Notes: a model not told the origin generated them from the letters alone. A stretch of DNA of 64,000 nucleotides from Azospirillum sp. RU38E (GCF_900188385.1 NZ_FZOI01000009.1:1-64000), one strand, 5' to 3'. Counted from the stretch's first letter, positions 36,695-45,530 are shown. Numbers and translations are program-made.

Positions 36695-37177
36695 ATGACA
36701 GCCGAAACCGAGATGTTTGATGAACGCCCGCCGGTAGGTGCAGGTTCGATGGAGCTGCGGATGTGGATCCGCCTGCTCACCTGCGCCAAGGTGGGGGAAA
36801 AGCGGCTGCGTCGCAATTTTGAGGAGCAGTTTGACACCACCCTGCCCCGCTTCGATGTGATGGCCGCACTCTACCGTGCGCCGGAGGGGCTGAGCATGAG
36901 CGCGCTGTCGCGCGCGCTGCTGGTCTCCAACGGCAATGTCACTTCCATCGTGCGGCAGCTTCAGGCCCAGGGCCTGCTGCAATCGGTGACCGACCCGCGG
37001 GATGCCCGGTCGGCCATCGTCTCCCTGACCAAGGCCGGCCGGGCCCATTTCGTAACCTTGGCCGAAGCCCACCATCAATGGATTGCGGAGACATTCCGCG
37101 ATTTTCCCCCTGAACGGATGGAAGTCCTGCTGGAGCTTTTGACGGAGCTTCGGGCGCTGCTGTCCAAAGGAACATGA
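36695..37177 (+). CDS. MarR-family transcriptional regulator
   Basis: Regulator of 160 residues with the MarR winged helix. The recognition region is SMSALSRALLVSNGNVTSIVRQLQAQGLL (about residues 66-94), and the wing is DPRDARSAIVSLTKAGRAH. N- and C-terminal helices would form the dimer interface. MarR proteins at catabolic loci usually bind CoA thioesters or phenolics and release an operator. It is directly followed by a thioesterase gene (one base between stop and start) and preceded by element E, a copy of the motif found before four other operons here. It is the best candidate for the regulator of that set. Confidence 0.92.
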   Translation: MTAETEMFDERPPVGAGSMELRMWIRLLTCAKVGEKRLRRNFEEQFDTTLPRFDVMAALYRAPEGLSMSALSRALLVSNGNVTSIVRQLQAQGLLQSVTDPRDARSAIVSLTKAGRAHFVTLAEAHHQWIAETFRDFPPERMEVLLELLTELRALLSKGT

Positions 37178-37178
37178 C

Positions 37179-37595
37179 ATGCCCTTTGAAACCACCACCC
37201 AGGTCCGCTTCTCCCAGGTGGACCCGGCCGGGATTGTCTTCTACCCGCGCTATTTTGAAATGCTGAATGCCGCCGTGGAGGATTGGTGCGCCCAGGCGCT
37301 GGGCCATGATTTCAAAAGCCTGCATATTGACCGCCATATCGGCGTGCCCACGGTAAAGCTGGAAACGGAATTCCTCTCCCCCAGCGAGCTGGGCGATCTG
37401 CTGACCATCGCCATTTCGACGCGCGATATCGGCCGCACCAGTTGCCATCTGCATATTGTGTTCAGCGGCGATGACCGGGTGAGATTGCGCGCCAATGTCG
37501 TCCTGGTCTGCATGGACCTGCAAACCCGCCGCGCCATCCCCTGGCCGGTGGAAATGCGCGCCCGTATGAATGCCGGGCTGTTGCCGGCGGCGTGA
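37179..37595 (+). CDS. Hotdog-fold acyl-CoA thioesterase (4-hydroxybenzoyl-CoA thioesterase type)
   Basis: Protein of 138 residues. The catalytic region QVDPAGIVFYPRYFEMLNAAVEDW near residues 12-35 carries the Asp of the 4HBT family in the QVDPAGIVFYPRYF motif. It would hydrolyse an aryl- or acyl-CoA in the cytosol. It is translated with marR and probably protects the cell from, or recycles CoA from, the same acyl-CoA that the regulator senses; that link is inferred. A perfect terminator follows. Confidence 0.93.
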   Translation: MPFETTTQVRFSQVDPAGIVFYPRYFEMLNAAVEDWCAQALGHDFKSLHIDRHIGVPTVKLETEFLSPSELGDLLTIAISTRDIGRTSCHLHIVFSGDDRVRLRANVVLVCMDLQTRRAIPWPVEMRARMNAGLLPAA

Positions 37596-37606
37596 TTGCC
37601 AACGAT

Positions 37607-37645
37607 AAGGCCCTGGTGATCGGTTTTGATCACCAGGGCCTTTAT
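37607..37645. terminator. Bidirectional intrinsic terminator between thioesterase and DUF6644 genes
   Basis: AAGGCCCTGGTGATC (37607-37621) and GATCACCAGGGCCTT (37628-37642) form a perfect 15-bp stem with a six-base loop, followed by TTATT on the plus strand and TTATC on the minus strand. It lies 12 bases after the thioesterase stop. Confidence 0.88.
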
Positions 37646-37728
37646 TGCATGAAAAGACCAGGAGAAGTAATTACGCAGAGTTTCTCTGGGAAATTTACTG
37701 TGTTTTCCGAAACCTTGCCACCTCTCCA

Positions 37729-37801
37729 CCGTCATTCCCGCGCAGGCGGGAATCCAAAATCCGCGCTGTCGTATGGATTCCCGCCTGCGCGGGAATGACG
37801 G
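37729..37801. repeat. Perfect 28-bp inverted repeat
   Basis: CCGTCATTCCCGCGCAGGCG and the following GGAATCCA (37729-37756) are exactly complementary to 37774-37801, with a 17-base loop. This is the widespread intergenic element with a CGTCATTCCCGCG-like arm. Arms resemble the element at 2740 at their CCGTCA ends. It sits near the ends of convergent genes. Confidence 0.88.
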
Positions 37802-37841
37802 TTAATTGGCTGGAAAACATGAGAGCTTCATGAGCTGACTC

Positions 37842-38345
37842 TCAGAAGAACGTCTCCAGCGTGAAGCCGATCCAGCGGCCGAGATAGATTACGGTCAGCC
37901 ACAAGGTGATGGACAGCACGCCGGCGGTGCGGGCGGCGTTGGGTGGCGGGATCGTCACATCCCAATCGGCGATGCGGCGATAAATCGTGGCATGGAAGAT
38001 CATCATATTGATGCCCGCCGCCGCGATCACCACCATCTTCCACAGGAATTGGGCATTGTTCATATAGGCCGGGGCATTGGCCACGAACATCAGCAGCCCG
38101 GTCACCACAGCCAGCGCAAAGGCACCCCAGGTGAAGGGCAGCAATTCGGTGATCAGCTTGTCGATGCTGCGCCGATGCGCGGTAAAGCCGATCAAGCGCA
38201 GATCAACAATCAGGATGGTGCCGAACACCAGCGCGATGGCAATCACATGGAAGGATTCAAGGGTTGGGAAAACCGGCGGATTCTGGCGAATCCACAGGGA
38301 AAAATCAGATTCATAAAGTGCCAGCAGCATGTTCTGCAAGGACAT
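37842..38345 (-). CDS. DUF6644 family integral membrane protein, copy 1
   Basis: Protein of 167 residues with four predicted transmembrane helices. Conserved-looking histidines fall in the first helix (ESFHVIAIALVFG) and the third/fourth region (NMMIFHATIYRR), which would suit haem binding, but no cofactor motif is proven. It follows the second DUF6644 gene by 54 bases on the same strand. The family occurs with DUF6152 in catabolic clusters; function is unassigned. A role in membrane electron transfer is possible. Confidence 0.7.
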   Translation of the reverse strand: MSLQNMLLALYESDFSLWIRQNPPVFPTLESFHVIAIALVFGTILIVDLRLIGFTAHRRSIDKLITELLPFTWGAFALAVVTGLLMFVANAPAYMNNAQFLWKMVVIAAAGINMMIFHATIYRRIADWDVTIPPPNAARTAGVLSITLWLTVIYLGRWIGFTLETFF

Positions 38346-38399
38346 GTCAGCCCCCCGCTCTTTCTGGATTATGTTGAAAAGTCTTGGTGCGGCGGATCG

Positions 38400-38879
38400 T
38401 CAGGTATAGGCGATGAAGCGTCCGCAGAAGATCACCGCGCCCCAGACAACCAGGGACAGCCAGGCGGCTGGCTTCGCCAGGGCCACGGGTGCGGCCCCCA
38501 CCGGCTGCAGTGCCAATACCGGCTTCTGAAAGCCCCGCGTCAGGGCAAAGCCGGACAGAACCAGCACCATCTTGACCCAGAATACCGTGTTGCCCAGTGT
38601 GCGCCCCGGCTCGGCAATCACCAGCAGGGTGCCGGTTGACAGCAGCACGATCAGGGCCGGCCCCATCCAGGGCAGATAGCGGCGCACCACCGCCGCCGGC
38701 GTCTCGTCGGTGGCGATGATACCCGCCAGCCGCAGGTTGGAAACCAGGGCCGCCCCGACCAGAATGGCGATGGCCAGGATATGAATGGTCTGCACCGTCG
38801 GGATAAACCAGACCATCTCCCGGAACGCCACAGCAAGTGGCGTGGCATAGAGCCATTGGCTGAATGTTTGAATGGACAT
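38400..38879 (-). CDS. DUF6644 family integral membrane protein, copy 2
   Basis: Protein of 159 residues with four hydrophobic helices. The first contains TVQTIHILAIAILVGAALVSNLRL, matching the His-containing helix and following NxRL/DLRL motif of copy 1. The second histidine of copy 1 is replaced (ALTRGFQKP). It starts at 38879 after GGGGAGAG; a longer frame upstream is not supported. The two copies may form a heterodimer. About 240 bases separate it from the cyclase gene upstream, with no recognisable gene in that gap. Confidence 0.7.
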   Translation of the reverse strand: MSIQTFSQWLYATPLAVAFREMVWFIPTVQTIHILAIAILVGAALVSNLRLAGIIATDETPAAVVRRYLPWMGPALIVLLSTGTLLVIAEPGRTLGNTVFWVKMVLVLSGFALTRGFQKPVLALQPVGAAPVALAKPAAWLSLVVWGAVIFCGRFIAYT

Positions 38880-39122
38880 CTGTGAAGCTCTCCCCTTATG
38901 GGTCGTCGGCCAGCAGCGCCGGATCGCGGGGGCTGGCAGCTGCCCCTCCACTGGCGCACGCTGCCCGACGACGTTTTATGGATACCGGACGTCTGACCCC
39001 GCCCGACAGGTTGAAACGGTTTGCTACGGGGTACAGCGGGCGGCTTCCAAGGGGCCTATCGGGGGAGAAAGAAGCGCTCACCGCCGCCGTAACGGTACTG
39101 TAACCCCCGTCCTATGCGCATT

Positions 39123-39914
39123 TCAGTGGCCAGCCACCAGCGCCATCACCCGCAGCGGGCTGCCCGATCCGCCCCTTATTTTCAACGGCATGGCCACGAT
39201 CACCGACCCGAAGGCCGGCAACTGGTCCAGGTTGGTCAGGCATTGCAGGCCGAACCGGCCATTCCCGTGCAGGATGGAATGGGCCGGCAGCGGTTCGTTG
39301 AAATGGGCGGCCTGTCCGGCATCGGTGCCCACCGTTTCCACCCCCAGCCCCACGCAGTCGCGCTCCAGAACCAGGAAGCGCATGGCGCCGGCATCCGGCC
39401 CCGGCGAATGGGCGCCATCATCCTTCAGGTTCAGGTAAGACAGTGTGCCCACCCGCTTTGACCAGTCGCTGCGCAGCAAGATCCAATGGCGCGGCGGGAT
39501 CGGGCCGTGGCTCGCCTCCCACGCCTCCAGAAAGGCGCGGGTGACGATGAAATCCTCGTCCGCTGCGGCCTCATTGCTGATATCGATGACGACGGCCGGA
39601 TGGATGAAATCCGCCGGGCTGACCGCATCCACGGTGCCGTTGGGCACGTCGCGGCCGGTGATCCAATGGGCCGGCGCGTCGAAATGCGTCCCGGTATGTT
39701 CATTCATGGAGATATTGTTCCAGTACCAGGCCGGGCCGTTGCCGTCATAGCGGGACACGGTCTCCATCCGGAACGGCTCGCACTGGCCGAATTCCGCCGG
39801 CAGTACGATGACCGGGAAATCCGGCGACAGGATATTGGTCAGGTCCACGGTGCGGATGCGCTGCGTGGCGATGCCGGCAATCAGGCCGGCCAGGGTGGGG
39901 TCCAGGGCGGTCAC
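39123..39914 (-). CDS. Cyclase-family metal-dependent hydrolase (kynurenine formamidase-like)
   Basis: Protein of 263 residues. The signature His73-Thr-Gly-Thr-His77-x-Asp79-x3-His83 in NEHTGTHFDAPAHW binds the divalent metals of the PF04199 fold. Members hydrolyse N-formylkynurenine, isatin or other amides and lactones, or cyclise polyketides. It overlaps the DUF35-SDR fusion gene by four bases and is the last gene of the ligase-thiolase-DUF35/SDR-cyclase transcript. A hydrolytic step on the product of those enzymes is likely; the bond cleaved is unknown. Confidence 0.9.
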   Translation of the reverse strand: MTALDPTLAGLIAGIATQRIRTVDLTNILSPDFPVIVLPAEFGQCEPFRMETVSRYDGNGPAWYWNNISMNEHTGTHFDAPAHWITGRDVPNGTVDAVSPADFIHPAVVIDISNEAAADEDFIVTRAFLEAWEASHGPIPPRHWILLRSDWSKRVGTLSYLNLKDDGAHSPGPDAGAMRFLVLERDCVGLGVETVGTDAGQAAHFNEPLPAHSILHGNGRFGLQCLTNLDQLPAFGSVIVAMPLKIRGGSGSPLRVMALVAGH

Positions 39915-41110
39915 AGGTTCTTCTCCCGTACAAAAAGGGCCGGATCGGCCAGCCAGCGTTCCATCGCGTCACTGGCGACCTCGCCGACGCAGGTTGTTTC
40001 CCGTCCCATGTGCAGCGCCTCGACAACCTCGCGCGCCAGCCGGGATGGCGCCACCTTGGGCGGCGGAACAGATTGATGATCCTCGTCATCGCTGGGGCCG
40101 CTGAAGATGGACAGCACGCGCACCCCCTGGGCCCGCATGTCATGCCGGAAGCTGTGCAGCAGCGACAGGCGGGCGGCTTCGGCAGCGGCATAGCCGGCAA
40201 AACCGGCTTCCCCCGCCAGGGCCTGGATGGAGACAAGATCGACAAAGGCCCCGGCGGGCCGCCCGGCCAGCAGCGGCGCACAGGCCGCCGACAGGCGCAT
40301 AAAGCCCAAAACGGCGATATCCATCATCCGCTTCTGGTCCACCAGATTGCGGCCGCCGCGCACGAAACGCGCGGTGTTGATGACGATATCCAGCGGCCCG
40401 GCAATTTTGCTGATGCCCTCTGCCACCAGCGAACTGTCGGTGATGTCGAACGGCAGCGTCTGCACCCGGTCCAGGCCCGACAGTTCGTCCGTCAGGTCGG
40501 CCGCACGGGATGGCGGGGCCATGCCGGCGAAGATCAGGCCGGCACCCGCCGAATGCAGCGCCTTCACCACGGCCCGGCCAATGGCGCTGCGCGCGTCACT
40601 GACCAGAACGATCCGGTCCTTCACCGGCACGGTGAATTCACGCCATTGATGGTCATCCATATCGGGCCTCCCCCCGGCCGGCAGGGCGAACAGGGCCGCG
40701 TTCCCGCCCTTGTCCAGCATCAGATGCATGTCCGCCCGGTCACCCGGCTTCAGGTCGGCGTGCAGATGGGCCAGCGCCGTGGGGCCGGCATCCAGCGCCA
40801 GCTTGCCCATACGCCAGGGCAGATGATCGCGGAAATAAAGGTCGGTGGTGGCGCGGATCGTGGTCTCACACAGCACCAGCGCGCCGCGCGCCTGATCCTG
40901 CCAGAGCAGTTCGCCCCAGCACCGGGGGCAGGCATCGCGCGGCGGGTAGGTCACAGCACCACAATCCTGGCAGGCCTGCAGCACAAAGCACCCGGCCGCC
41001 GCGCGGGCGGACATGGCGTGCATCGCGGAACTGCGCAGGCCCGGCGGAACGTGGCGATCCTTGCGCCGGGCCAGGGGATCACGCTTGTCGCGGGGGGGAT
41101 GCTGGCTCAT
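39911..41110 (-). CDS. Fusion of a DUF35 Zn-ribbon/OB domain with an SDR domain
   Basis: Protein of 399 residues made of two parts. Residues about 40-145 form a rubredoxin-like zinc ribbon (Cys47-x2-Cys50, Cys61-x2-Cys64) and an OB fold of the DUF35/ChsH2-C type. Residues about 163-390 are a short-chain dehydrogenase domain. In the latter the glycine motif is degenerate (S171-DARSAIG), and the catalytic set reads Ser294, Tyr307-x3-Glu311, with Lys replaced by Glu. DUF35 domains usually partner thiolase-like proteins, and a thiolase-fold gene lies directly upstream, overlapping by four bases. I am not aware of this fusion being characterised. Confidence 0.85.
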   Translation of the reverse strand: MSQHPPRDKRDPLARRKDRHVPPGLRSSAMHAMSARAAAGCFVLQACQDCGAVTYPPRDACPRCWGELLWQDQARGALVLCETTIRATTDLYFRDHLPWRMGKLALDAGPTALAHLHADLKPGDRADMHLMLDKGGNAALFALPAGGRPDMDDHQWREFTVPVKDRIVLVSDARSAIGRAVVKALHSAGAGLIFAGMAPPSRAADLTDELSGLDRVQTLPFDITDSSLVAEGISKIAGPLDIVINTARFVRGGRNLVDQKRMMDIAVLGFMRLSAACAPLLAGRPAGAFVDLVSIQALAGEAGFAGYAAAEAARLSLLHSFRHDMRAQGVRVLSIFSGPSDDEDHQSVPPPKVAPSRLAREVVEALHMGRETTCVGEVASDAMERWLADPALFVREKNL

Positions 41111-42279
41111 CGGCAGGCCTCGATCACGGCGGCGGCGGTGCAGACGCCACGGTCATAATTCACCAGCCCAAAGCCGGACAGCGCAGCGGTTCTGGCATCC
41201 GGCACCTGGGCGCCCAAAGGTTGGTGCAGCACCTGCCGCAACCCCTCGGTCACATTCTGAAAGCCGCCGGCGGCCCCGGCCTGACCGGCCGATAGTTGGC
41301 CGCCATTGGTGTTCAGCGGCAGGTCGCCGTCGATTTCAAACCCGGTGCGGGCGATGAAATCGGCCGCCTGCCCCTTGGGGCAGAAGCCCAGATCCTCCAA
41401 CTGCATGGCGACGATCACCGGATAATCATCATAGGCCTGCAGCATATGCACCTGTTCCGGGCCGATCCCGGCCATGGACCAGAGATCATCCACATCCATA
41501 GCCCAGCCACCGCGCAACTGCACCGGATCGTCGGGAAAGGCATTGTGCCGTTCGATGGTGGCCAGGATGCGCGCGGTCTTCAGTCCGCGCGCCGCCGCGA
41601 TTTCCGGCGTGGTGACGATGAAGGCCTCTGCCCCGGCGCAGGGCATCACGCAGTCGAACAGATGCACCGGATCGGAAATCGGCCGCGCGCGGAGATAATC
41701 GTCCAGCGTCAGTTCCGTGCGCATCAGGGCCAGCGGGTTGAACAGGGCATTGCGCCGCTGGGCAACGCACAGCTTGCCAAAATGCTCCCGCCCGATGCCA
41801 TAGGTGCGCATATAGGCATCGGTGATCAGGGCGAAGGTGGCATTCGGCCCGCCAAAACCATAGGGATAGACGGCATCCTGCGAAAAGCGGGAGAAGCCGG
41901 CCAAGGTCTGGCGGAAACTGTCCAGATGGTTGGTATCGGCGGCAACGCAGGCGACAATATCGGCATCGCCACATTGCACCGCCCTGGCGGCCCGCCGCAG
42001 CGCCATCACACCGCTGGCCCCGCCGGTGGGCAGATGGTCCAGCCAGCGCGGCGACAGGCCCAGATGCTGCACCATACCGACGGCCGTGTCGGGCGCGGCG
42101 GAAAAGCTGGCAAAGCAGAAACCGTCAATGTCACCAGGGCCGAACCCCGTCGCCCCGGTCAGCGCCCGCAAGGCCCGACCTGCCCACCAATGGGCCGTCT
42201 GGCTGGAATAGCGTTCATAGGGCACCGTCACCGGTGCGCAGAGAACCACCCCGTCATAGGAAATGCGGGTGCGTGTCAT
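41107..42279 (-). CDS. Thiolase-fold protein (SCP-x/Ltp2 type) lacking catalytic Cys and His
   Basis: Protein of 390 residues with the double thiolase fold of lipid-transfer-protein-like members. The nucleophile loop reads T85-G-G87-A-S-G instead of S-C-A-S-G, so the acyl-accepting cysteine is absent. The C-terminal NTNGGQLSAGQ ends in Gln333 where thiolases have the HxG histidine. The QAYDDYPV segment with Tyr283 matches the tyrosine region used by Ltp2-type aldolases. Known Ltp2 proteins pair with a DUF35 partner to cleave side-chain aldol CoA esters, so retro-aldol or aldol chemistry on a CoA ester is the best guess. It overlaps both neighbours by four bases. Confidence 0.85.
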   Translation of the reverse strand: MTRTRISYDGVVLCAPVTVPYERYSSQTAHWWAGRALRALTGATGFGPGDIDGFCFASFSAAPDTAVGMVQHLGLSPRWLDHLPTGGASGVMALRRAARAVQCGDADIVACVAADTNHLDSFRQTLAGFSRFSQDAVYPYGFGGPNATFALITDAYMRTYGIGREHFGKLCVAQRRNALFNPLALMRTELTLDDYLRARPISDPVHLFDCVMPCAGAEAFIVTTPEIAAARGLKTARILATIERHNAFPDDPVQLRGGWAMDVDDLWSMAGIGPEQVHMLQAYDDYPVIVAMQLEDLGFCPKGQAADFIARTGFEIDGDLPLNTNGGQLSAGQAGAAGGFQNVTEGLRQVLHQPLGAQVPDARTAALSGFGLVNYDRGVCTAAAVIEACR

Positions 42280-43955
42280 GCCTGTCGCTTCTTCAAGGCG
42301 CGGGTATCCAGGAACTGCCCCGCCGCCATCTTTTCAGCGACCAGGGTTTTCAGGGCGGCGCGCAGTATTTTTTCCGTCGGCGTCTTGGGCAGGTCGCGGA
42401 CAAAGGCGATCCAGCCCGGCACCTTGTAATAGGCCATCTGGCCCAGGCCCCAGCGGGCGATTTCTTCCGCCACAGTCTGATCACCCTCCCCCGCGCCCTG
42501 CAGCACGATCAGCGCCGCCACCTCGTCCCCGCGCAGGGCGTCGGGCGTGGCGGCGACGGCGGCCTGCTTGATCAGCGGATGGCGGGCCAGGATGGATTCC
42601 ACCTCCACCGCTGCGATATTCTCGCCGGAGCGGCGGATGACATTCTTCTTGCGATCAACGAAGTGAAGGTCACCATCCGCATCGCGGGACACAATGTCCC
42701 CGGTATGGAACCAGCCGCCGGCCCAGGCCTCCGCCGTGGCCTCCGGGTTCTTCAGATATTCCTTGAAGAAGCCATAGCGCGGGTTGGCCCCGGCGCGGCG
42801 CACCAGCAATTCACCCGGCACATCCGTGCCAACCTCGTTGTCCTGATCATCGACAAGGCGGATTTCCACCGCCTCTGTCGGGCGGCCAAAGCAATGGCTG
42901 CCGATCTTGCGCGGCTCCCGGCTGGCGCAGATGACGCCGCCGCTGCCCGTCTCCGTCATGGCCCAGGCTTCGATCAGCGGGAAGCCAAAGCGCTCCTCAA
43001 ACGGGCCATGCAGTTCACGCGGCACCCCAGCCCCAAACCCAAACCGAACGCTATGGGCGCGGTCGGCATCCGCTGGCGGGGCCTTCATCAGGATGGAGGG
43101 CATGACCCCCAGATAATGCAGGCAGGTGGCCCGGCTCTGCCGCACCGCATCCCACCATGTGCCGGGATGGAAGCGATCCAGAACGGTCAGACAGCCGCCC
43201 AGGGTGACCATGGCCAGCACCGACACCGCCATGGCGTTCATATGGAAGACCGGCAGTGGCGTCAGCATCCGCTCCTGCCCCGGCTGCAAGGAAATCAGCC
43301 CGCCGACATCGCGGTACCAATCGCCGGAATGCAGGAAATATTCATTGGTCAGCACACAGCCCTTCGGCGCGCCCGTGGTGCCGGAGGTATAGAGCAGTGC
43401 TGCTTCCGTATCGCGGTCGGGCGGTGTTGCCTCCCCCTTGCCGCCAGCCAGTGCCGGTAGCCTGTCCTGTGGCGTCACCGCCATCAGGGCGCTGCCGGCA
43501 CTGCGCGCGGCGGCCGCCACCTCTTCCAGCCGGTGGGGCAGGATGAAGGCGGCCGCCATTTCCGAATGGCCGATCAGATATTCCAGCTCGCTGCGACGCA
43601 GATCGGGATTGATCGGCACAACAGAGGCGCCCAGACCATTGGCAGCAAACCAGATTTCAATAAAATCAGGCCGGTTTTCCAGCAGCAGACCGATGCGCGT
43701 GCCCGTGCCGACACCGGCGGCACGCAAGGCCGCCTGCCGCGCCTGCACCCGGTCCAGCATCTGGGCATAGGTGATTTCCCCCGCAGCGATGCCATAGAGC
43801 ACCGCCGTTTCGGGCAGAACATTCAGGAACGGGTGCCCTGGATAGGCACTGGCCGTTGAGACAAACCGGGAAAAGACTGTTTCGCTGCTCACCACATCCT
43901 CGCGCAGATCGTCACAGCGGCCGGCAAGGCGGCCACCGATGCAGAATTGGGGCAT
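42276..43955 (-). CDS. AMP-forming acyl-/aryl-CoA ligase
   Basis: Adenylate-forming ligase of 559 residues. The phosphate-binding motif YTSGTTGAPKG is at residues 189-199. The adenine-binding AMTETGS is in the middle, DTGDIVSRD-like GDIVSRDADG is later, and the C-terminal lysine lies in LPKTPTEKILR. It would activate a carboxylic acid as its CoA thioester at the head of the ligase-thiolase-DUF35/SDR-cyclase operon. The ATG at 43955 follows AGGA. Operator-like element C lies only 11-33 bases upstream, so the leader must be short. Substrate class cannot be fixed from sequence. Confidence 0.93.
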   Translation of the reverse strand: MPQFCIGGRLAGRCDDLREDVVSSETVFSRFVSTASAYPGHPFLNVLPETAVLYGIAAGEITYAQMLDRVQARQAALRAAGVGTGTRIGLLLENRPDFIEIWFAANGLGASVVPINPDLRRSELEYLIGHSEMAAAFILPHRLEEVAAAARSAGSALMAVTPQDRLPALAGGKGEATPPDRDTEAALLYTSGTTGAPKGCVLTNEYFLHSGDWYRDVGGLISLQPGQERMLTPLPVFHMNAMAVSVLAMVTLGGCLTVLDRFHPGTWWDAVRQSRATCLHYLGVMPSILMKAPPADADRAHSVRFGFGAGVPRELHGPFEERFGFPLIEAWAMTETGSGGVICASREPRKIGSHCFGRPTEAVEIRLVDDQDNEVGTDVPGELLVRRAGANPRYGFFKEYLKNPEATAEAWAGGWFHTGDIVSRDADGDLHFVDRKKNVIRRSGENIAAVEVESILARHPLIKQAAVAATPDALRGDEVAALIVLQGAGEGDQTVAEEIARWGLGQMAYYKVPGWIAFVRDLPKTPTEKILRAALKTLVAEKMAAGQFLDTRALKKRQA

Positions 43956-43965
43956 TCATTCCTGA

Positions 43966-43988
43966 GATAGGATATTTTATGCTTAAAA
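43966..43988 (-). promoter_or_regulatory. Operator-like element C before the CoA-ligase operon
   Basis: The plus-strand core AGGATATTTTATGCTTAAAA matches element A/B (AGATATTTTATGCC) at nearly all positions. It lies immediately upstream of the ligase start, overlapping where the promoter must be. Binding of a repressor here would block the operon. Confidence 0.6.
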
Positions 43989-44009
43989 TAAATCCAAGAT
44001 CAATCGCGC

Positions 44010-45530
44010 TCACGGTCGCTCTCCCGCCTGGAAATCGGCAGGGCTGGCGACCGGCTGCAGCCGTGCTGTATCCTCGGGCAGCAAAAAGCCCTGGCGGACG
44101 GCCGCTTCTGTCGCAGCCTGAAACCGGCGTTTATAGCTGGCGAAGTCGCCATAAAGCGCCTTCAGCTTGTCCCGCGCATAGGGGCGCTTGGTGTCGAACA
44201 CCAGGCCGCAGCCGGTTTCTTGATCGGTCAGATAGGCGGCGGCCGGCACAGTGACCCAGGGCGGCCGCACGCCGCCCACCATGTTCCCGGTGCGCGCATC
44301 GCGGGCAATGCCAGCCCCGGCCCGCGTCAGGCGCGGCGCCTTCGGCATGGGCTGGCCCGTGCGCACCCAATGATCCATGGCGTCGAACAGGGCCGATACC
44401 ACCATCTCCGCCGGTTCATCGTAGAAATGCCGGCAGTTCGGGTCATTTTCCTTGCCCACATCCGCCGGCATATCCTCCACCTCCTGCGTACCCAGATCAG
44501 CCAGACGCAGGTGGGACATGCCCGTCACCTCGTAATAGCGTAGCCGGGGCGTATCGCTGTCGGGCGGCAGGGCGATGCCTTCCAGCGCGTCATGCATCGC
44601 CTCCGACTGGCTATAGATGGTGACAAACGGGGCCGTGTCCGGCATCTGCCGGGGGATACGGATGGCATCGCCCCCCACCTCGCCAAAGGACATGCGGCCG
44701 GTCATATAGGCGTCGATCAGGGGGCCGCCATCGGGCAGGCGCCATTGCTGGTGCCGGCCCTGGTCCAGATAATCCATCCAGACCTGCGCCGTGACGGCCC
44801 AACTGTTCACGTAAACCCGCTGCACCTTCAACCCGGTCAGGGGGCCGTCAGTCAGGTTGGATTTCAGCGCCAGGGCCAGTTGCGCCCCGATCCCCTGCGA
44901 TTGCGGTACAAACGGATCGGCATGATCGCCCCGCCGGAACCGCGCCGGGTCATAATAGCTGCCCAGCGGGGCATAGCGCGCATAATCGAACCGGCGCATG
45001 AAATCGAAATTCAGGTTCTGCGGCTCCGGATCGGGCGTCCAGGCCGGGTCGGTCGTTGTCTTGGGATCGGCAGCCGGCTTGTTGATGTTCAGCGTATAGC
45101 CAACCCAGGCATAGCCCCGCCGCACCAGATAATCCCGCGTCAATATCCAGCCGGCCCCCCGTTCCCCGATCCAGGTGAAGGGTTCCATGACAACGGTGCC
45201 GTTGAACTTTGCCGGGTCGGTGGGCCGGCGCACCAGGATACGGGTGATATAGGGGGCCTGGAACAACACCGCCCCCTGTGCCGTGATGGCGGGGGCGGTG
45301 CCGGAGAGATAATATTCAGCCTCCGTATAGCCAACACTTGCAAGGTCCAGATACTCCGTCCCTGGATTGGTTTCCCGCAGCGCCGAAGACAGCGGCGGCT
45401 GGTCGCTGGGCGGAACTGGCAGGATCGTCGGCAGCGGCGGTACCTCCGCCAGTGCCGCAGCGGCCCCGCCGACCAGCAAAAACAGGATGGCCAGCCCCGC
45501 CCGACGCCAGTTTTGTGTGACCGCACCCAT
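44010..45530 (-). CDS. Secreted alpha/beta-hydrolase-domain protein (Abhydrolase_10 type)
   Basis: Protein of 506 residues with a signal peptide (RRAGLAILFLLVGGAAAALA, from residue about 9) followed by the large hydrolase-fold domain of PF20091. Conserved stretches include VVMEPFTWIGERGAGW, RRGYAWVGYTLN, FDYARYAPLGSYYDPARF and EVTGMSHLRLADL, the last with a likely catalytic His. The nucleophile region reads VNSWAVTAQVWMDYL where related proteins have G-x-S-x-S, so the nucleophile serine may be missing. An upstream ATG at 45578 would add 16 residues. It lies seven bases after the IorB-type gene and before the CoA ligase. Role unknown. Confidence 0.75.
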   Translation of the reverse strand: MGAVTQNWRRAGLAILFLLVGGAAAALAEVPPLPTILPVPPSDQPPLSSALRETNPGTEYLDLASVGYTEAEYYLSGTAPAITAQGAVLFQAPYITRILVRRPTDPAKFNGTVVMEPFTWIGERGAGWILTRDYLVRRGYAWVGYTLNINKPAADPKTTTDPAWTPDPEPQNLNFDFMRRFDYARYAPLGSYYDPARFRRGDHADPFVPQSQGIGAQLALALKSNLTDGPLTGLKVQRVYVNSWAVTAQVWMDYLDQGRHQQWRLPDGGPLIDAYMTGRMSFGEVGGDAIRIPRQMPDTAPFVTIYSQSEAMHDALEGIALPPDSDTPRLRYYEVTGMSHLRLADLGTQEVEDMPADVGKENDPNCRHFYDEPAEMVVSALFDAMDHWVRTGQPMPKAPRLTRAGAGIARDARTGNMVGGVRPPWVTVPAAAYLTDQETGCGLVFDTKRPYARDKLKALYGDFASYKRRFQAATEAAVRQGFLLPEDTARLQPVASPADFQAGERP

